Positions 1 through 7,578 of a DNA stretch of 32,087 nt are shown one piece after another. Origin of the DNA: Chryseobacterium sp. Leaf394 (GTDB lineage: Bacteria > Bacteroidota > Bacteroidia > Flavobacteriales > Weeksellaceae); assembly GCF_001424105.1 (NCBI RefSeq), contig NZ_LMQH01000011.1, forward strand, positions 191,832 through 223,918. Reading direction: 5' to 3'. The position numbers and the translations under genes are program-made. The notes beneath the pieces are model-generated. The model was not told the DNA's origin and made no database searches. It saw nothing but the letters and a program-made list of their open reading frames with translations. Position 1 is the first letter of the stretch. Each line of letters opens with the position of its first letter.

Positions 1-18
1 TATTAAAATGTTCCCAAG

Positions 19-115
19 CTCAACTTAAACCTCAGCCGCAGCCTTAACCTCAAATATCGAATCCCGCACCCCGCACACTAATTTCAAATTTCAAACCTGA
101 AATCTCAAATCAAAT
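19..115. repeat. Short-unit degenerate tandem repeats upstream of prmA
   Basis: Three consecutive low-complexity blocks fill the space before prmA. Positions 19-54 read as six 6-bp units (CTCAAC, TTAAAC, CTCAGC, CGCAGC, CTTAAC, CTCAAA). Positions 63-76 are two exact copies of CCCGCAC. Positions 81-108 are four 7-bp units (ATTTCAA twice, ACCTGAA, ATCTCAA). The unit length changes from block to block while the composition stays C/A/T-rich on this strand. No coding potential is apparent. Similar blocks recur elsewhere in the window. Confidence 0.6.
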
Positions 116-119
116 TCCC

Positions 120-127
120 TATTTTTG
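120..127 (+). promoter_or_regulatory. Bacteroidota -7 box for prmA
   Basis: TATTTTTG matches the Bacteroidota -7 consensus TAnnTTTG. It covers the in-frame TTG at 125, so translation cannot sensibly begin there; the ATG at 143 is the better start. No convincing TTTG -33 element lies 17-23 bp upstream. Confidence 0.6.
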
Positions 128-142
128 CAGCAAATTACTCAC

Positions 143-970
143 ATGCAAAATTATTTAGAATTCGATTTCAAAATACAACCACTTCAACCTTGGGGAGATA
201 TATTGATGGCTGAACTGATTGAGATCGGTTTCGACAGTTTCACAGAAGAAATTCATGGTATTTTAGGATATATTCAGAAAGATTTATTCAAAGAAGAAGA
301 CCTTCAAGCTTTGCCTCTTTTTCAGAATGAGGAAGTGAAGATTGAATATACTTTCACAGAAATGCCCAACATCAACTGGAATGAAGAGTGGGAAAAGAAT
401 TTCGAACCCATCAATATAGATGATAAAGTATTGATCAGAGCAGAATTTCACGAGTCTGTGGAAGGGATGCACGAGATCATTATTCAGCCAAAAATGTCTT
501 TCGGAACGGGACATCATCCGACCACGCATCTGATGATTCAGCAGATGATGGATATTGATTTTAAAGACAAAAAAGTCCTTGATATGGGTTGCGGAACTTC
601 AGTTCTGGCTATCTATGCAAAACAAATCGGTGCCGGTGACACAAAAGCCATCGATATCGACGAATGGTCAGTTGAAAATTCCAAAGAAAACGCAGTAAGA
701 AATGGAGTAGAGCTGGATATCGAACTGGGAACTGCCGATAATTTAGGAGAAGAAAACTACGATATTATTTTGGCCAACATCAACCGAAATATTTTAATTT
801 CAGACATTCCAACCTACGTTAATGTGTTGAACGAAGGTGGAAAATTGTTGCTTTCAGGCTTGTGTTTCTTTGATGTGGATGATATTCTTGAAGTTTGCAA
901 AGAGAATAATCTGGAATTGAAAAAGAAGCTGCAACGTGAAGAATGGGTAAGCCTTCTTCTTGAAAAATAA
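143..970 (+). CDS. prmA: Ribosomal protein L11 methyltransferase PrmA
   Basis: This 275-residue cytoplasmic enzyme is predicted to trimethylate ribosomal protein L11 using S-adenosylmethionine. The C-terminal half is a class I methyltransferase: the SAM-binding glycine motif VLDMGCGTSVLAIYA lies at about residues 145-159, an acidic motif AIDIDEWSVENS follows at 169-180, and the substrate-side motif ILANINRNIL is at 209-218, typical of PrmA. The segment MSFGTGHHPTTHLM at 118-131 is the family signature before the methyltransferase fold. The N-terminal part is the L11-recognition domain, which diverges more. The length is slightly short of the enterobacterial protein but usual for Bacteroidota. 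The start at 143 is preferred because an upstream TTG lies inside the promoter. No downstream gene is coupled to it. Confidence 0.93.
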   Translation: MQNYLEFDFKIQPLQPWGDILMAELIEIGFDSFTEEIHGILGYIQKDLFKEEDLQALPLFQNEEVKIEYTFTEMPNINWNEEWEKNFEPINIDDKVLIRAEFHESVEGMHEIIIQPKMSFGTGHHPTTHLMIQQMMDIDFKDKKVLDMGCGTSVLAIYAKQIGAGDTKAIDIDEWSVENSKENAVRNGVELDIELGTADNLGEENYDIILANINRNILISDIPTYVNVLNEGGKLLLSGLCFFDVDDILEVCKENNLELKKKLQREEWVSLLLEK

Positions 971-1043
971 AGTTTTAGGAAGATCAAAATAAAAATTTTA
1001 ATCTGAAAAATCATTAAATTTCTATTAGCTTAAAGAAAAAAAA

Positions 1044-1118
1044 CTTTCGACTCCGCTCAGCGTGACTATACAAAATAAAATTTTTGTCTCAAGCACTGTC
1101 ATGCTGAGCCTGCCGAAG
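1044..1118. repeat. REP-like imperfect inverted repeat
   Basis: The left arm (1044-1066) contains TTCGACTCCGCTCAGCGTGAC and the right arm (1098-1118) contains GTCATGCTGAGCCTGCCGAAG. The reverse complement of the right arm shares TTCG, GCTCAGC and TGAC in the same order as the left arm, with a one-base length difference. About 31 AT-rich bases separate the arms. It lies between prmA and the next gene, is GC-rich compared with its surroundings, and resembles the dispersed extragenic palindromes common in bacterial genomes. It could also fold in RNA as a processing or stop signal for prmA. Confidence 0.55.
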
Positions 1119-1181
1119 CATTTTACAAAGAATTGATACAAACTTTTTTCTTCAAACTCGTCACTGACTATTTATTTTCGG

Positions 1182-1205
1182 CCTCAACCTTCACTTCAAC
1201 CTCAC
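1182..1205. repeat. Four 6-bp degenerate tandem units before the SH3-like gene
   Basis: The units are CCTCAA, CCTTCA, CTTCAA and CCTCAC, ending three bases before the ATG at 1209. The array therefore occupies the place where a ribosome-binding region would be. It belongs to the same class as the blocks at 19-108. Confidence 0.5.
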
Positions 1206-1208
1206 AAA

Positions 1209-2048
1209 ATGAAACTCTTCCTCGCCACACTTTTCTTTTGTTTTATCCAAATCATTTCCGCTCAGGAAAATGATGTTTATGCCAACGGTGTTTTTCATTT
1301 TGAAGACAACAAAACGCAGAAAATTTTTACTGATCACACGAGAGTGAGACAATTTCCTGATGTAAATTCTCAGATCTTGGATTCGCTGAAAACCAATCAG
1401 CAGATCGTGATTTTGAAAAAAGAAGAAAAAATTCTGAAATTGGGTGAAAGAATTGCCAATTGGTACAAAATATCTTATCAGAAAGACAATCAGAATTACG
1501 AAGGATTTATCTGGGGAGGAAATCTTGCGGTTGGTTTCAGAAGCAAAAAAGGTTATGATTTTCTTTTTGGTTTAACGAAAACGGTGAGCAGAAAAAATAC
1601 GGAATCTGACGGTTCGTTTCCTCAGAATTATGCATCTGTAAAGTTATTGAAAGACAATCATTTGGTTGATGAGGTCTCATTTGAAACGGGTTTAGGCGAA
1701 AGTTTAAGCTTCGGAATGTTTAATATTGAAAGCAGTCACCGTCTGAAAAATATAGAGTTGACTTTAAAAGCGACAGTCTCCGGCGAAGCTTGTGGAATAG
1801 CCAGCTACGATCAGTATGTACTGGTAAAAGGTGAAAAACTCGTTGCTCTTCCTCAATTGACGAATGTAGGTGATGCAGATGTGTATTATCACACAGAAGA
1901 ATTCATTTTCCCTAACGATAAAGGCGGAATTCCCAACGCTTTCATTTACAAAATGGAGGAGATGGAAAAGGATGAAAAAGACCGTGAGAAATTCAAACGT
2001 TCTTCGAAAACTTATCTTTGGAACGGTAATTCTTTTAAAGCGAAATAA
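1209..2048 (+). CDS. Secreted protein with N-terminal bacterial SH3-like domain
   Basis: The protein has 279 residues. Residues 1-19 form a signal peptide ending at Ala-Gln, so the mature form starts near Glu20 and is periplasmic or surface exposed. Residues about 40-108 look like a bacterial SH3 domain: the segment containing TRVRQFPDVNSQILDSL, then QQIVIL, then NWYKISYQ and GFIWGGNLA follows the usual SH3b strand order. The rest (about 110-279) is a mostly beta-like region that I do not recognise; a charged EEMEKDEKDREKFKR stretch lies near the end. SH3b domains often bind cell-wall peptides, but no catalytic domain is visible, so the function is unknown. A rho-independent terminator follows the stop closely. 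Confidence 0.75.
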   Translation: MKLFLATLFFCFIQIISAQENDVYANGVFHFEDNKTQKIFTDHTRVRQFPDVNSQILDSLKTNQQIVILKKEEKILKLGERIANWYKISYQKDNQNYEGFIWGGNLAVGFRSKKGYDFLFGLTKTVSRKNTESDGSFPQNYASVKLLKDNHLVDEVSFETGLGESLSFGMFNIESSHRLKNIELTLKATVSGEACGIASYDQYVLVKGEKLVALPQLTNVGDADVYYHTEEFIFPNDKGGIPNAFIYKMEEMEKDEKDREKFKRSSKTYLWNGNSFKAK

Positions 2049-2067
2049 TATTTTTATTATAAAATTG

Positions 2068-2096
2068 AAAACCACTGTATATTTACGGTGGTTTTT
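2068..2096 (+). terminator. Rho-independent terminator after the SH3-like gene
   Basis: A 10-bp stem, AAACCACTGT (2069-2078) against ACGGTGGTTT (2085-2094), has one A-C mismatch and a 6-base loop. A short T run follows. It lies just before the ATG at 2109 and so also separates the next pair of genes. Confidence 0.7.
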
Positions 2097-2108
2097 AATT
2101 TGAACATA

Positions 2109-2429
2109 ATGACAAAAGGAGAACTTTATGATCTGAAGTATACGCTTTCAGATTTTATTTATCCAAGATTAAAAGAATTTAAAGAAAAAGTAGATAGTAA
2201 AAATGCACCTTCAATCCCTGATTTTTCAAATGTTGAGCATTTTTCTAACCAAACATCTTTTGCAGAAAAAGAAAAATATTGGACTGAGATCTTAAGTAAA
2301 ATGATTATTCCTTTTGAATATCACGTTGATCCCGAAAAATTTAAACATCTGGATTTTGAAGAAATTAATGAAAAAGTAGAACTTGGATTAAAGCTTTTTG
2401 CAGAGTATTTTACAAATCTTTGGTTTTAG
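2109..2429 (+). CDS. Small uncharacterised acidic protein, first gene of a coupled pair
   Basis: This 106-residue cytoplasmic protein has no signal peptide or membrane segment. It begins MTKGELYDLKYTLSDFIYPRLKEFKE and ends with a helical stretch KVELGLKLFAEYFTNLWF. Aromatic and acidic residues are frequent. The N-terminal pattern and the final LGLKLFAEYF-LW motif resemble a family of small uncharacterised proteins that I associate with immunity-type loci, but this is from memory. An upstream in-frame start at 2088 lies inside the terminator stem, so 2109 is chosen. The next ATG follows the stop codon after two bases, implying co-expression. No toxin gene is visible nearby. Confidence 0.7.
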   Translation: MTKGELYDLKYTLSDFIYPRLKEFKEKVDSKNAPSIPDFSNVEHFSNQTSFAEKEKYWTEILSKMIIPFEYHVDPEKFKHLDFEEINEKVELGLKLFAEYFTNLWF

Positions 2430-2431
2430 TT

Positions 2432-2932
2432 ATGGACTATTTTGTTTACGCTCTCGAACATATTTATACAGACGATAACCACCGTGACAGTAAGTTTTTA
2501 GGATATTTTGATGATCTCTCTGAAATCGAAAAAGAAAAGCAAAGATTATTGTTTTTTCGAGGATTTTCAGATTATCCTCACGATTTCCATGTGAAAAAAA
2601 TAGGACTTAATAAAATTAATTGGCAATATGGCTTCACAGAAATTGTTGGTGAAATTGGACGGGATTATTTACCCGAAGATGATTTTATTCCAAGTTATAG
2701 TCAGGTAGTTACAAAGCTGAATTTAAAAACGGTTTTTAAAGTAAGTCATGTTTATACAATTCATTCATTTTTGGATGATGAGAGAGAAATAGGAGTTTTT
2801 TCTGACAAAAAAATGGCAAATGATGTTGTGAATTTTCTTCAACAAAAAGTTGGCTTTGACGAATATCCTGACGATTTTATTATTACCGAAATTCTGTTGA
2901 ATGATTGGCAATGGAGTGCGGGATTTGAATGA
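2432..2932 (+). CDS. Protein with two tandem DUF7336-like repeats
   Basis: The protein has 166 residues and two copies of one module: residues about 3-68 and 101-165. Each copy starts with a hydrophobic strand and a histidine (VYALEHIY; VFKVSHVYTI), continues with an acidic turn, a GYF/GVF strand and a charged helix, and ends with the same 25-residue pattern GF-x2-YP-x-DF...LN...W-x3-GF (44-68 and 141-165). This matches my memory of the DUF7336 family, which is usually a single short copy. No signal peptide or enzyme motif is seen. The start at 2432 sits two bases after the upstream stop; an in-frame TTG at 2420 would overlap it and is less likely. The function is unknown; the pair resembles small immunity-like genes. 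Confidence 0.75.
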   Translation: MDYFVYALEHIYTDDNHRDSKFLGYFDDLSEIEKEKQRLLFFRGFSDYPHDFHVKKIGLNKINWQYGFTEIVGEIGRDYLPEDDFIPSYSQVVTKLNLKTVFKVSHVYTIHSFLDDEREIGVFSDKKMANDVVNFLQQKVGFDEYPDDFIITEILLNDWQWSAGFE

Positions 2933-2990
2933 GATTTGAATAGTTTTATTAATAAAATTGAACTTTTCAATTTATCAATATCAAAAAGCA

Positions 2991-3026
2991 AAAAAAAGCG
3001 CTCATACAAATGGATGACGAGCGCTT
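2991..3026 (-). terminator. Rho-independent terminator for the NIL-domain gene
   Basis: Read on the minus strand, AAGCGCTC and GAGCGCTT form a perfect 8-bp stem (3026-3019 with 3003-2996) around a 15-base loop. A run of T residues follows. It lies just downstream of the stop at 3050. Confidence 0.85.
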
Positions 3027-3049
3027 CAATCAAATTATATGGAATTCAA

Positions 3050-3355
3050 TTAGGAATATCTTCTGCAGATGTACTCTACATTGGTATTCAGTAATTTATT
3101 TTTGTTGAGGAAGTATTCCAGATTTTGAAATTCTTCCGTCGTCGTATTCAGGTAAAGCTGAAAAGAGCCGAAATCGGTGCCGTTTACATATTCCACATCT
3201 GCGTTCAAAACCCTGTAACACATCCCCATCTGGTTGCAGATCACGTTGAGGAGATGATCAAATTTCATTTTCCCGTTCAGTTCCACTTCAAGAACAATTT
3301 CTTTTTTGCTGATGCCCGGTTTTTGGGATAAAGACTGCAGATTTCGTGTAATCAT
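3050..3355 (-). CDS. Stand-alone NIL-domain-like protein
   Basis: The protein has 101 residues. Residues about 18-97 fit the NIL domain, a ferredoxin-like fold usually found as the C-terminal regulatory domain of methionine ABC-transporter ATPases (MetN). The features are KEIVLEVELNGK (first strand), a helix with LLNVICNQMGMCY, then a strand RVLNADVEYVNGTDFGSFQLYL and a final helix with EFQNLEYFLNKN. Here there is no ATPase domain and no adjacent met transport gene. The protein may sense methionine or act with a partner elsewhere, but this is inferred from the fold alone. It has its own promoter with a palindrome over the -33 element and its own terminator, so it is a monocistronic, probably regulated unit. 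Confidence 0.6.
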   Translation of the reverse strand: MITRNLQSLSQKPGISKKEIVLEVELNGKMKFDHLLNVICNQMGMCYRVLNADVEYVNGTDFGSFQLYLNTTTEEFQNLEYFLNKNKLLNTNVEYICRRYS

Positions 3356-3428
3356 GTTTTGGTGATTTTTTTAGGTGAATGACTCAATTCCTTTGTACAT
3401 AAAGTTTTATTTTGTTTTAAATACTTAG

Positions 3429-3469
3429 CAAAAATATAAAAAAATATTAGTCCACCAAATTTGTAGACT
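3429..3469 (-). promoter_or_regulatory. Promoter of the NIL gene with overlapping palindromic operator
   Basis: On the minus strand TTTG (3459-3456) and TATTTTTG (3436-3429) are 19 bp apart, a full match to the Bacteroidota promoter. The -33 element lies inside a 21-bp imperfect palindrome at 3449-3469 (AGTC-AC-AAATTT-GT-GACT in outline), with 8 of 10 paired positions matching. A repressor bound there would block the promoter. The regulator is not identified. Confidence 0.6.
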
Positions 3470-3493
3470 AATAATTTCTAAACTTTAACAAAA

Positions 3494-3518
3494 AAAGAAA
3501 CCCGTGATGGATTTCTTT
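3494..3518 (-). terminator. Terminator downstream of the lipoprotein gene
   Basis: On the minus strand AAAGAAATCC pairs with GGGTTTCTTT through ten positions, including one wobble, with a 5-base loop followed by T residues. It lies about 130 bases after the stop at 3644. Confidence 0.6.
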
Positions 3519-3643
3519 CGTATTGAATATGTTCTAAGTCTTCTTCTATTCCCGCAGACTACACAGATTTAGCGGATTTATTATAAAGAATTTCTGCACA
3601 ATCAGCGAGAATAAGTCCGCAGTATTATACCTTAATAAAACAT

Positions 3644-4285
3644 TTAAAGAACTTTAATTCTGATTAATTTATCTGAACCGGCGAGTCCGTTGGGATTACA
3701 GCCCAATTCACCTTCGGGGACTTTCAGATTTTTTTTGTTGTAAAAATCCTGCCAGAACTCATTCGTTTTTCGGGTTTTAGGATCGATGAATGTCATCGGT
3801 TCAAGTTTAAAAATTTGGTTTTCCCTGAAAGCTCTTTCAATAAAATCTGAACAGTAGTAAGAGTTTTCATCTAAAATATAATTAAAATTATATGGCTTTC
3901 CCAACATCAAATCTGCCATCGCCAACGCATTTGGAATCTTTTCCTGAAATTCAGGTTTCAAACGGTAGACTACAATGTTTTGCTGATCTTTTTTCTGATC
4001 GTTAATGAAATCATTCAGATTCTGTCTGTTAGAACCTAGATTTGGCGAAGCATGAAGAACAGAATATTGCCCGTTTTTAATCTCTAAAATTCCGATATGG
4101 TCATATTTTTCGGTTTCTTTTTTCTGTGTGACATTATTAATAGCTCCCGATAATCCGGAATTTTTTGCCGTTACAAAAAGAAGGTCGCCGTTTTTTAAAT
4201 CAGATTTAATACCTGATGCGCAGCTGCTGAGCGATAAAATAATAATTAAAAAAGCAAAAAGCCTAACGTTGAAGATTTTTCTCAT
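3644..4285 (-). CDS. NlpC/P60-like (YiiX/YaeF type) lipoprotein
   Basis: This 213-residue protein begins with a lipoprotein signal peptide; the lipobox LSSC puts the lipidated cysteine at residue 22. The rest matches the permuted papain-like YiiX/YaeF group: NGDLLFV near residue 32, a histidine in YDHIGIL (His63), GKPYNFNY at 129-136, and a cysteine in YYCSDFIERAF (Cys145). In this permuted arrangement His precedes Cys, and both catalytic candidates are present. Members are thought to be amidases or peptidases acting on peptide or lipid amide bonds; the substrate here is unknown. The first 23 bases overlap the end of the DUF1801 gene, so the two are co-transcribed. Confidence 0.82.
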   Translation of the reverse strand: MRKIFNVRLFAFLIIILSLSSCASGIKSDLKNGDLLFVTAKNSGLSGAINNVTQKKETEKYDHIGILEIKNGQYSVLHASPNLGSNRQNLNDFINDQKKDQQNIVVYRLKPEFQEKIPNALAMADLMLGKPYNFNYILDENSYYCSDFIERAFRENQIFKLEPMTFIDPKTRKTNEFWQDFYNKKNLKVPEGELGCNPNGLAGSDKLIRIKVL

Positions 4286-4718
4286 AGAGCTCGATCCAGT
4301 TTTGTAAATTCATTTTTTTGCTCAGTTCACCAATCAGTTCAAAAGGAATTTCATTCATATTTTTAAACCTTACACACGATTTTCCCATATCCAGTTTTCT
4401 CTTTGAATATTTCGGGAATTCTTCTGTAAACCAATTCAGAATTTCAGGACTGGCGTACATTCCCATGTGATACAGCGCAATGAAATTTTTCTGCGATGCG
4501 AGGCTGATGAACGGAAGAGGCTTTCCCGGAGTGCAGTGATATCCCGAAGGAAATGTTTCCAAAGGAACATTCCAGTTGATCATTCCGCCACTAAAGGTTT
4601 CTTCAAAACCTTTAGGAAGATTTTCTCTGATGGTGACATATAATTTTCTGAAGACTTCCTGTCTTTCCTCAGGAAGTTTTGATAGATATTCTTCTAAAGA
4701 TTCTGCCGGAATTTGCAT
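4263..4718 (-). CDS. DUF1801 family protein
   Basis: The protein is 151 residues long, cytoplasmic and soluble. It shows the DUF1801 pattern: N-terminal helices (YLSKLPEERQEVFRKLY), the segment GFEETFSGGMINWNVP around residues 37-52, a strand block PFISLASQKNFIALYHMGMY at about 68-87, and KLDMGKSCVRFKNMNEIP near 108-125. The related YdhG group has been linked to iron delivery, but the role of most members is unknown. Its coding end overlaps the start of the NlpC/P60-like lipoprotein by 23 bases. Confidence 0.82.
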   Translation of the reverse strand: MQIPAESLEEYLSKLPEERQEVFRKLYVTIRENLPKGFEETFSGGMINWNVPLETFPSGYHCTPGKPLPFISLASQKNFIALYHMGMYASPEILNWFTEEFPKYSKRKLDMGKSCVRFKNMNEIPFELIGELSKKMNLQNWIELYEKNLQR

Positions 4719-4770
4719 GACTGATATTTTTTTTCAAATTAACAAAAATTCAGATAAATCTAAAAATAAA

Positions 4771-4799
4771 AACGGCTGTACAAAAAATGCACAACCGTT
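4771..4799 (-). terminator. Rho-independent terminator for the T9SS cargo gene
   Basis: On the minus strand AACGGTTGTGC pairs with GTACAGCCGTT over 11 positions (two wobbles) around a 7-base loop, followed by T residues. It lies 27 bases after the stop at 4826. Confidence 0.8.
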
Positions 4800-4825
4800 C
4801 TGATAATAATAATTCAAAAATAATT

Positions 4826-7312
4826 CTATTTTTTAATGATTTTCACGCTTTTTTGTGATCCGTCTTTGAACTGTAGATTAAGTAAGTATAATCCTCCACT
4901 CAAATCACCTAAGTTGATCTGTGCTTCAGGATTCTCAATTGTTTTAAGCGTTCTTCCTGATACATCGCTCACTTTGATAGATCTAATATCTTTAAATTCT
5001 GAGATATTGACTACATCTGTGAATGGGTTTGGAGAAACTTTAATTTCTTTTTTAGCTAAAGACGTTTCTGTAGTAGAAAGAAGATTTGCAACTTGTAAAG
5101 TAAAATCTAAATACTCACCTCTATTTGTGCCTGTGCAAGGATTTGAAGGAGCGGTAGAATTAAAATCACACATAATTCTCAAACGGTAATTACCATAGGC
5201 TGTACCCGCCGGAATTACGATATTACCTGTTGTAGAAGTGATATAATCATTGGTTACAAAAACTCTCTCAGCAGTGCTGAATGTACCGTCATTATTCCAG
5301 TCTACCCATATTGCTGATCCGCAAGTAGGACCTCCAACTGTAATAGAGATTGGAACAGTGGTATTGGTGTCAGCAACAATAGTGTTGGATGTAGCTGCTA
5401 AATTCTGATATCCGCCCGTTCCCGCAACGGCTGATGCAGATGAATAATTCATATTGGTTGCTGCACCAGTTGAGCTGAATGCTGAAATCCACGAGTTTTG
5501 GTTACCGGTAGCTGGTTTACAGTATTGTGTAATTGTGTTTACACTTCCAAACCAAGGGCTCTGATCTGTAGCACTACAGTGAGTTCTTACCCAAAAGTAG
5601 TACATGTAAAGATTAGAAAGGTTAGGAACAGTTACGCTGGTTGTTGTAGATGTTACAGAGTTTGTTGCGTTTAAAACTGTTGAAGCAGTTGGGGCAACAT
5701 TGGTAGTGCTGTAATAAACATCATAATTATTGGCTGGGGTAGTGCCGGTATCTGTCCATGAAAGACTGATTGAGTTGGCAGTAGCACCAGTTATTGCTAA
5801 AGCAACTGATTCAGGGCAAGTAGGAATAGCTTCTACAGTAATATTATCCAGATAAATACTTCTGCTTGTTCCTCCAAGATTATGTCTGAAGGCTAAATAT
5901 TCTGTCCCTCCAGTCGGAATATTTACAGTGTATTGCGTATTTGTAGTGGTAAGGTTAGTTGTATTAAAAGCAGTAAATGTAGAAGCGTCTGATGGATTAG
6001 TCATTGTACCAATCTGTACTGAGTAATTTGCTGCACCACCTCTTGCGAAAAATTTAACTCTTTTAGTTCCATCAGATAATGCAGTTGTTTGTGGTGAAAC
6101 CAACATCTGATTTCCTGTGGTAGCAGTGGAATTGGTTAGTAAATAGATATTTGGTGATGATACAGGAGTGGAAGTAGTTACATATCCTGAACCTGCAAAA
6201 CCACTATTTTCGGTATATGCCCAACATGATGGAGCATTAGGGTTAGAGGATGATCCCGTAGAAGTGGTATCAAAGTTTTCTGTATATGGAGCCGTAAAAA
6301 CTGAGCATGCAGTTTTGAAATTTCCTACAAATGACCATGCACTTTGACTTGTTGCGGTAGCGCAGTTGGCTCTAACCCAGTAATAATATATGGTATTAGA
6401 ATTTAAACCTCCAATTGTGTTGCTTAAACCGCTTACACCAGAGTAAGTTGGAGTGGTTGCGCTTGTAGGAGCAGTGTTTGATGTACTGTGGTAAATATCG
6501 TAGGTTACACCGTTGCTTGCTGCTGCCCATGAAACTAATGCAGAGTTTACTGTAATCGCACTTGGTGTCTGTAAAACTGGTGGAGCACAGTCAGAATAGG
6601 CGTCAGCAGAAAATGCAAAGATATTTGGATAACCGTTTACTGTTGTGTTAGTTTTTGTAATCGTTACACTTTGTATGAACTTTGTCTGATTGGCAGCATC
6701 AATATTGATAGCCGACTGATACATTCTGGGATTGGTTCCGCCAGCAGGCTCCAGATCATTGGTGGTTCTGTTGATTCTACCGAGACCCTGGATGGCAAAG
6801 TTACTTCCGTTATACCAGTCAGGTATTGAAACTCCTGTAGCTTGCTGGGTGGTTCCATCAGAAAAATTAACCGTTATTGTAAGGGTTGATAATGCACTTC
6901 CGCTGGTAGAAAGCATATAAAGTTTAATTGCCTGCTTAGGAGTTGCAAAAGTTACAGTTCCAGTTAAATTTGCATTAGACAGTTTTAAAGAATTCGGAGA
7001 ATTGAGATCAGCTAACTGATAGCTTAGCCCTGGTGTAGAAGTTACTACAGAATTTATAATTCCGTTGGTTGGAACTCCGTAAGTGATTGGAGTGCTTGTC
7101 GCCGTAGCCAGGAAATCTCTTGCCACAAAAGCAAAGGAATCACCATCAAGGATTGCAGAGGTAGAGCTGAGTGCAGGTCCTGTTCCGTTAGCAATTACAT
7201 CTTCATTAAAGCCTGAAGCAATCGGCATGGTCTGATAATTTTGTGCAAACGCAAGGGAGCTTACTGCAATACCCAAGACACCCAGCACACGAGTGGGTTG
7301 AAATTTGTTCAT
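4826..7312 (-). CDS. T9SS-secreted multidomain protein (FN3, GEVED, type A sorting domain)
   Basis: The protein has 828 residues. It starts with a signal peptide (cleavage after about residue 24, Ala-Gln) and ends with a type A Por sorting domain from about 755, with VSPNPFTDVVNIS, a central VSDVSGR and a final GGLYLLNLQFKDGS-KIIKK. This marks it for export by the type IX system. In between lie an N-terminal Ser/Thr-rich domain (25-240), a fibronectin III domain (about 243-335), a choice-of-anchor or MAM-like beta domain (335-497), a second FN3 (497-597) and a GEVED domain (about 660-750, with IWVDWNNDG and GNYRLRIMCDF). No catalytic domain was recognised, so an adhesin or matrix role is inferred. 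A terminator follows closely. Confidence 0.9.
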   Translation of the reverse strand: MNKFQPTRVLGVLGIAVSSLAFAQNYQTMPIASGFNEDVIANGTGPALSSTSAILDGDSFAFVARDFLATATSTPITYGVPTNGIINSVVTSTPGLSYQLADLNSPNSLKLSNANLTGTVTFATPKQAIKLYMLSTSGSALSTLTITVNFSDGTTQQATGVSIPDWYNGSNFAIQGLGRINRTTNDLEPAGGTNPRMYQSAINIDAANQTKFIQSVTITKTNTTVNGYPNIFAFSADAYSDCAPPVLQTPSAITVNSALVSWAAASNGVTYDIYHSTSNTAPTSATTPTYSGVSGLSNTIGGLNSNTIYYYWVRANCATATSQSAWSFVGNFKTACSVFTAPYTENFDTTSTGSSSNPNAPSCWAYTENSGFAGSGYVTTSTPVSSPNIYLLTNSTATTGNQMLVSPQTTALSDGTKRVKFFARGGAANYSVQIGTMTNPSDASTFTAFNTTNLTTTNTQYTVNIPTGGTEYLAFRHNLGGTSRSIYLDNITVEAIPTCPESVALAITGATANSISLSWTDTGTTPANNYDVYYSTTNVAPTASTVLNATNSVTSTTTSVTVPNLSNLYMYYFWVRTHCSATDQSPWFGSVNTITQYCKPATGNQNSWISAFSSTGAATNMNYSSASAVAGTGGYQNLAATSNTIVADTNTTVPISITVGGPTCGSAIWVDWNNDGTFSTAERVFVTNDYITSTTGNIVIPAGTAYGNYRLRIMCDFNSTAPSNPCTGTNRGEYLDFTLQVANLLSTTETSLAKKEIKVSPNPFTDVVNISEFKDIRSIKVSDVSGRTLKTIENPEAQINLGDLSGGLYLLNLQFKDGSQKSVKIIKK

Positions 7313-7551
7313 ATAATACAGTTTATTAAGTTTGTTGTAAAACTATGAAATAAATCAATACAAAGAGTTTTAATTTTAAATATTTTTAAAAGATTTTTCA
7401 ATAACGGTAGATTATAGATAATGTGTAACCAATTGCATTGTGAAAATACTTTGGTATAAAGAACTATTAACATATTTGTCATAAATTCTATGTAAAGCAT
7501 TGTATTTGCTTCTTTCGTAATTAAATTTTAAAGCATGACAAAATAATTTGC

Positions 7552-7559
7552 TATTTTTG
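7552..7559 (+). promoter_or_regulatory. Bacteroidota -7 box for the aminotransferase gene
   Basis: TATTTTTG is a full match to TAnnTTTG, 19 bases before the ATG at 7579. No TTTG element is visible at the usual -33 spacing. Confidence 0.6.
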
Positions 7560-7578
7560 CGGATACAAAATCCTTATA

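Noticed and set aside
2944..2957. TTTTATTAATAAAA palindrome after the DUF7336-like gene
   Set aside because: Pure A/T palindromes of this size are expected often in AT-rich DNA, and no T tail follows.
7309..7500. Minus-strand reading frame upstream of the T9SS cargo gene
   Set aside because: It has a skewed, low-complexity composition with no domain or start signal, and overlaps the promoter region of the cargo gene.
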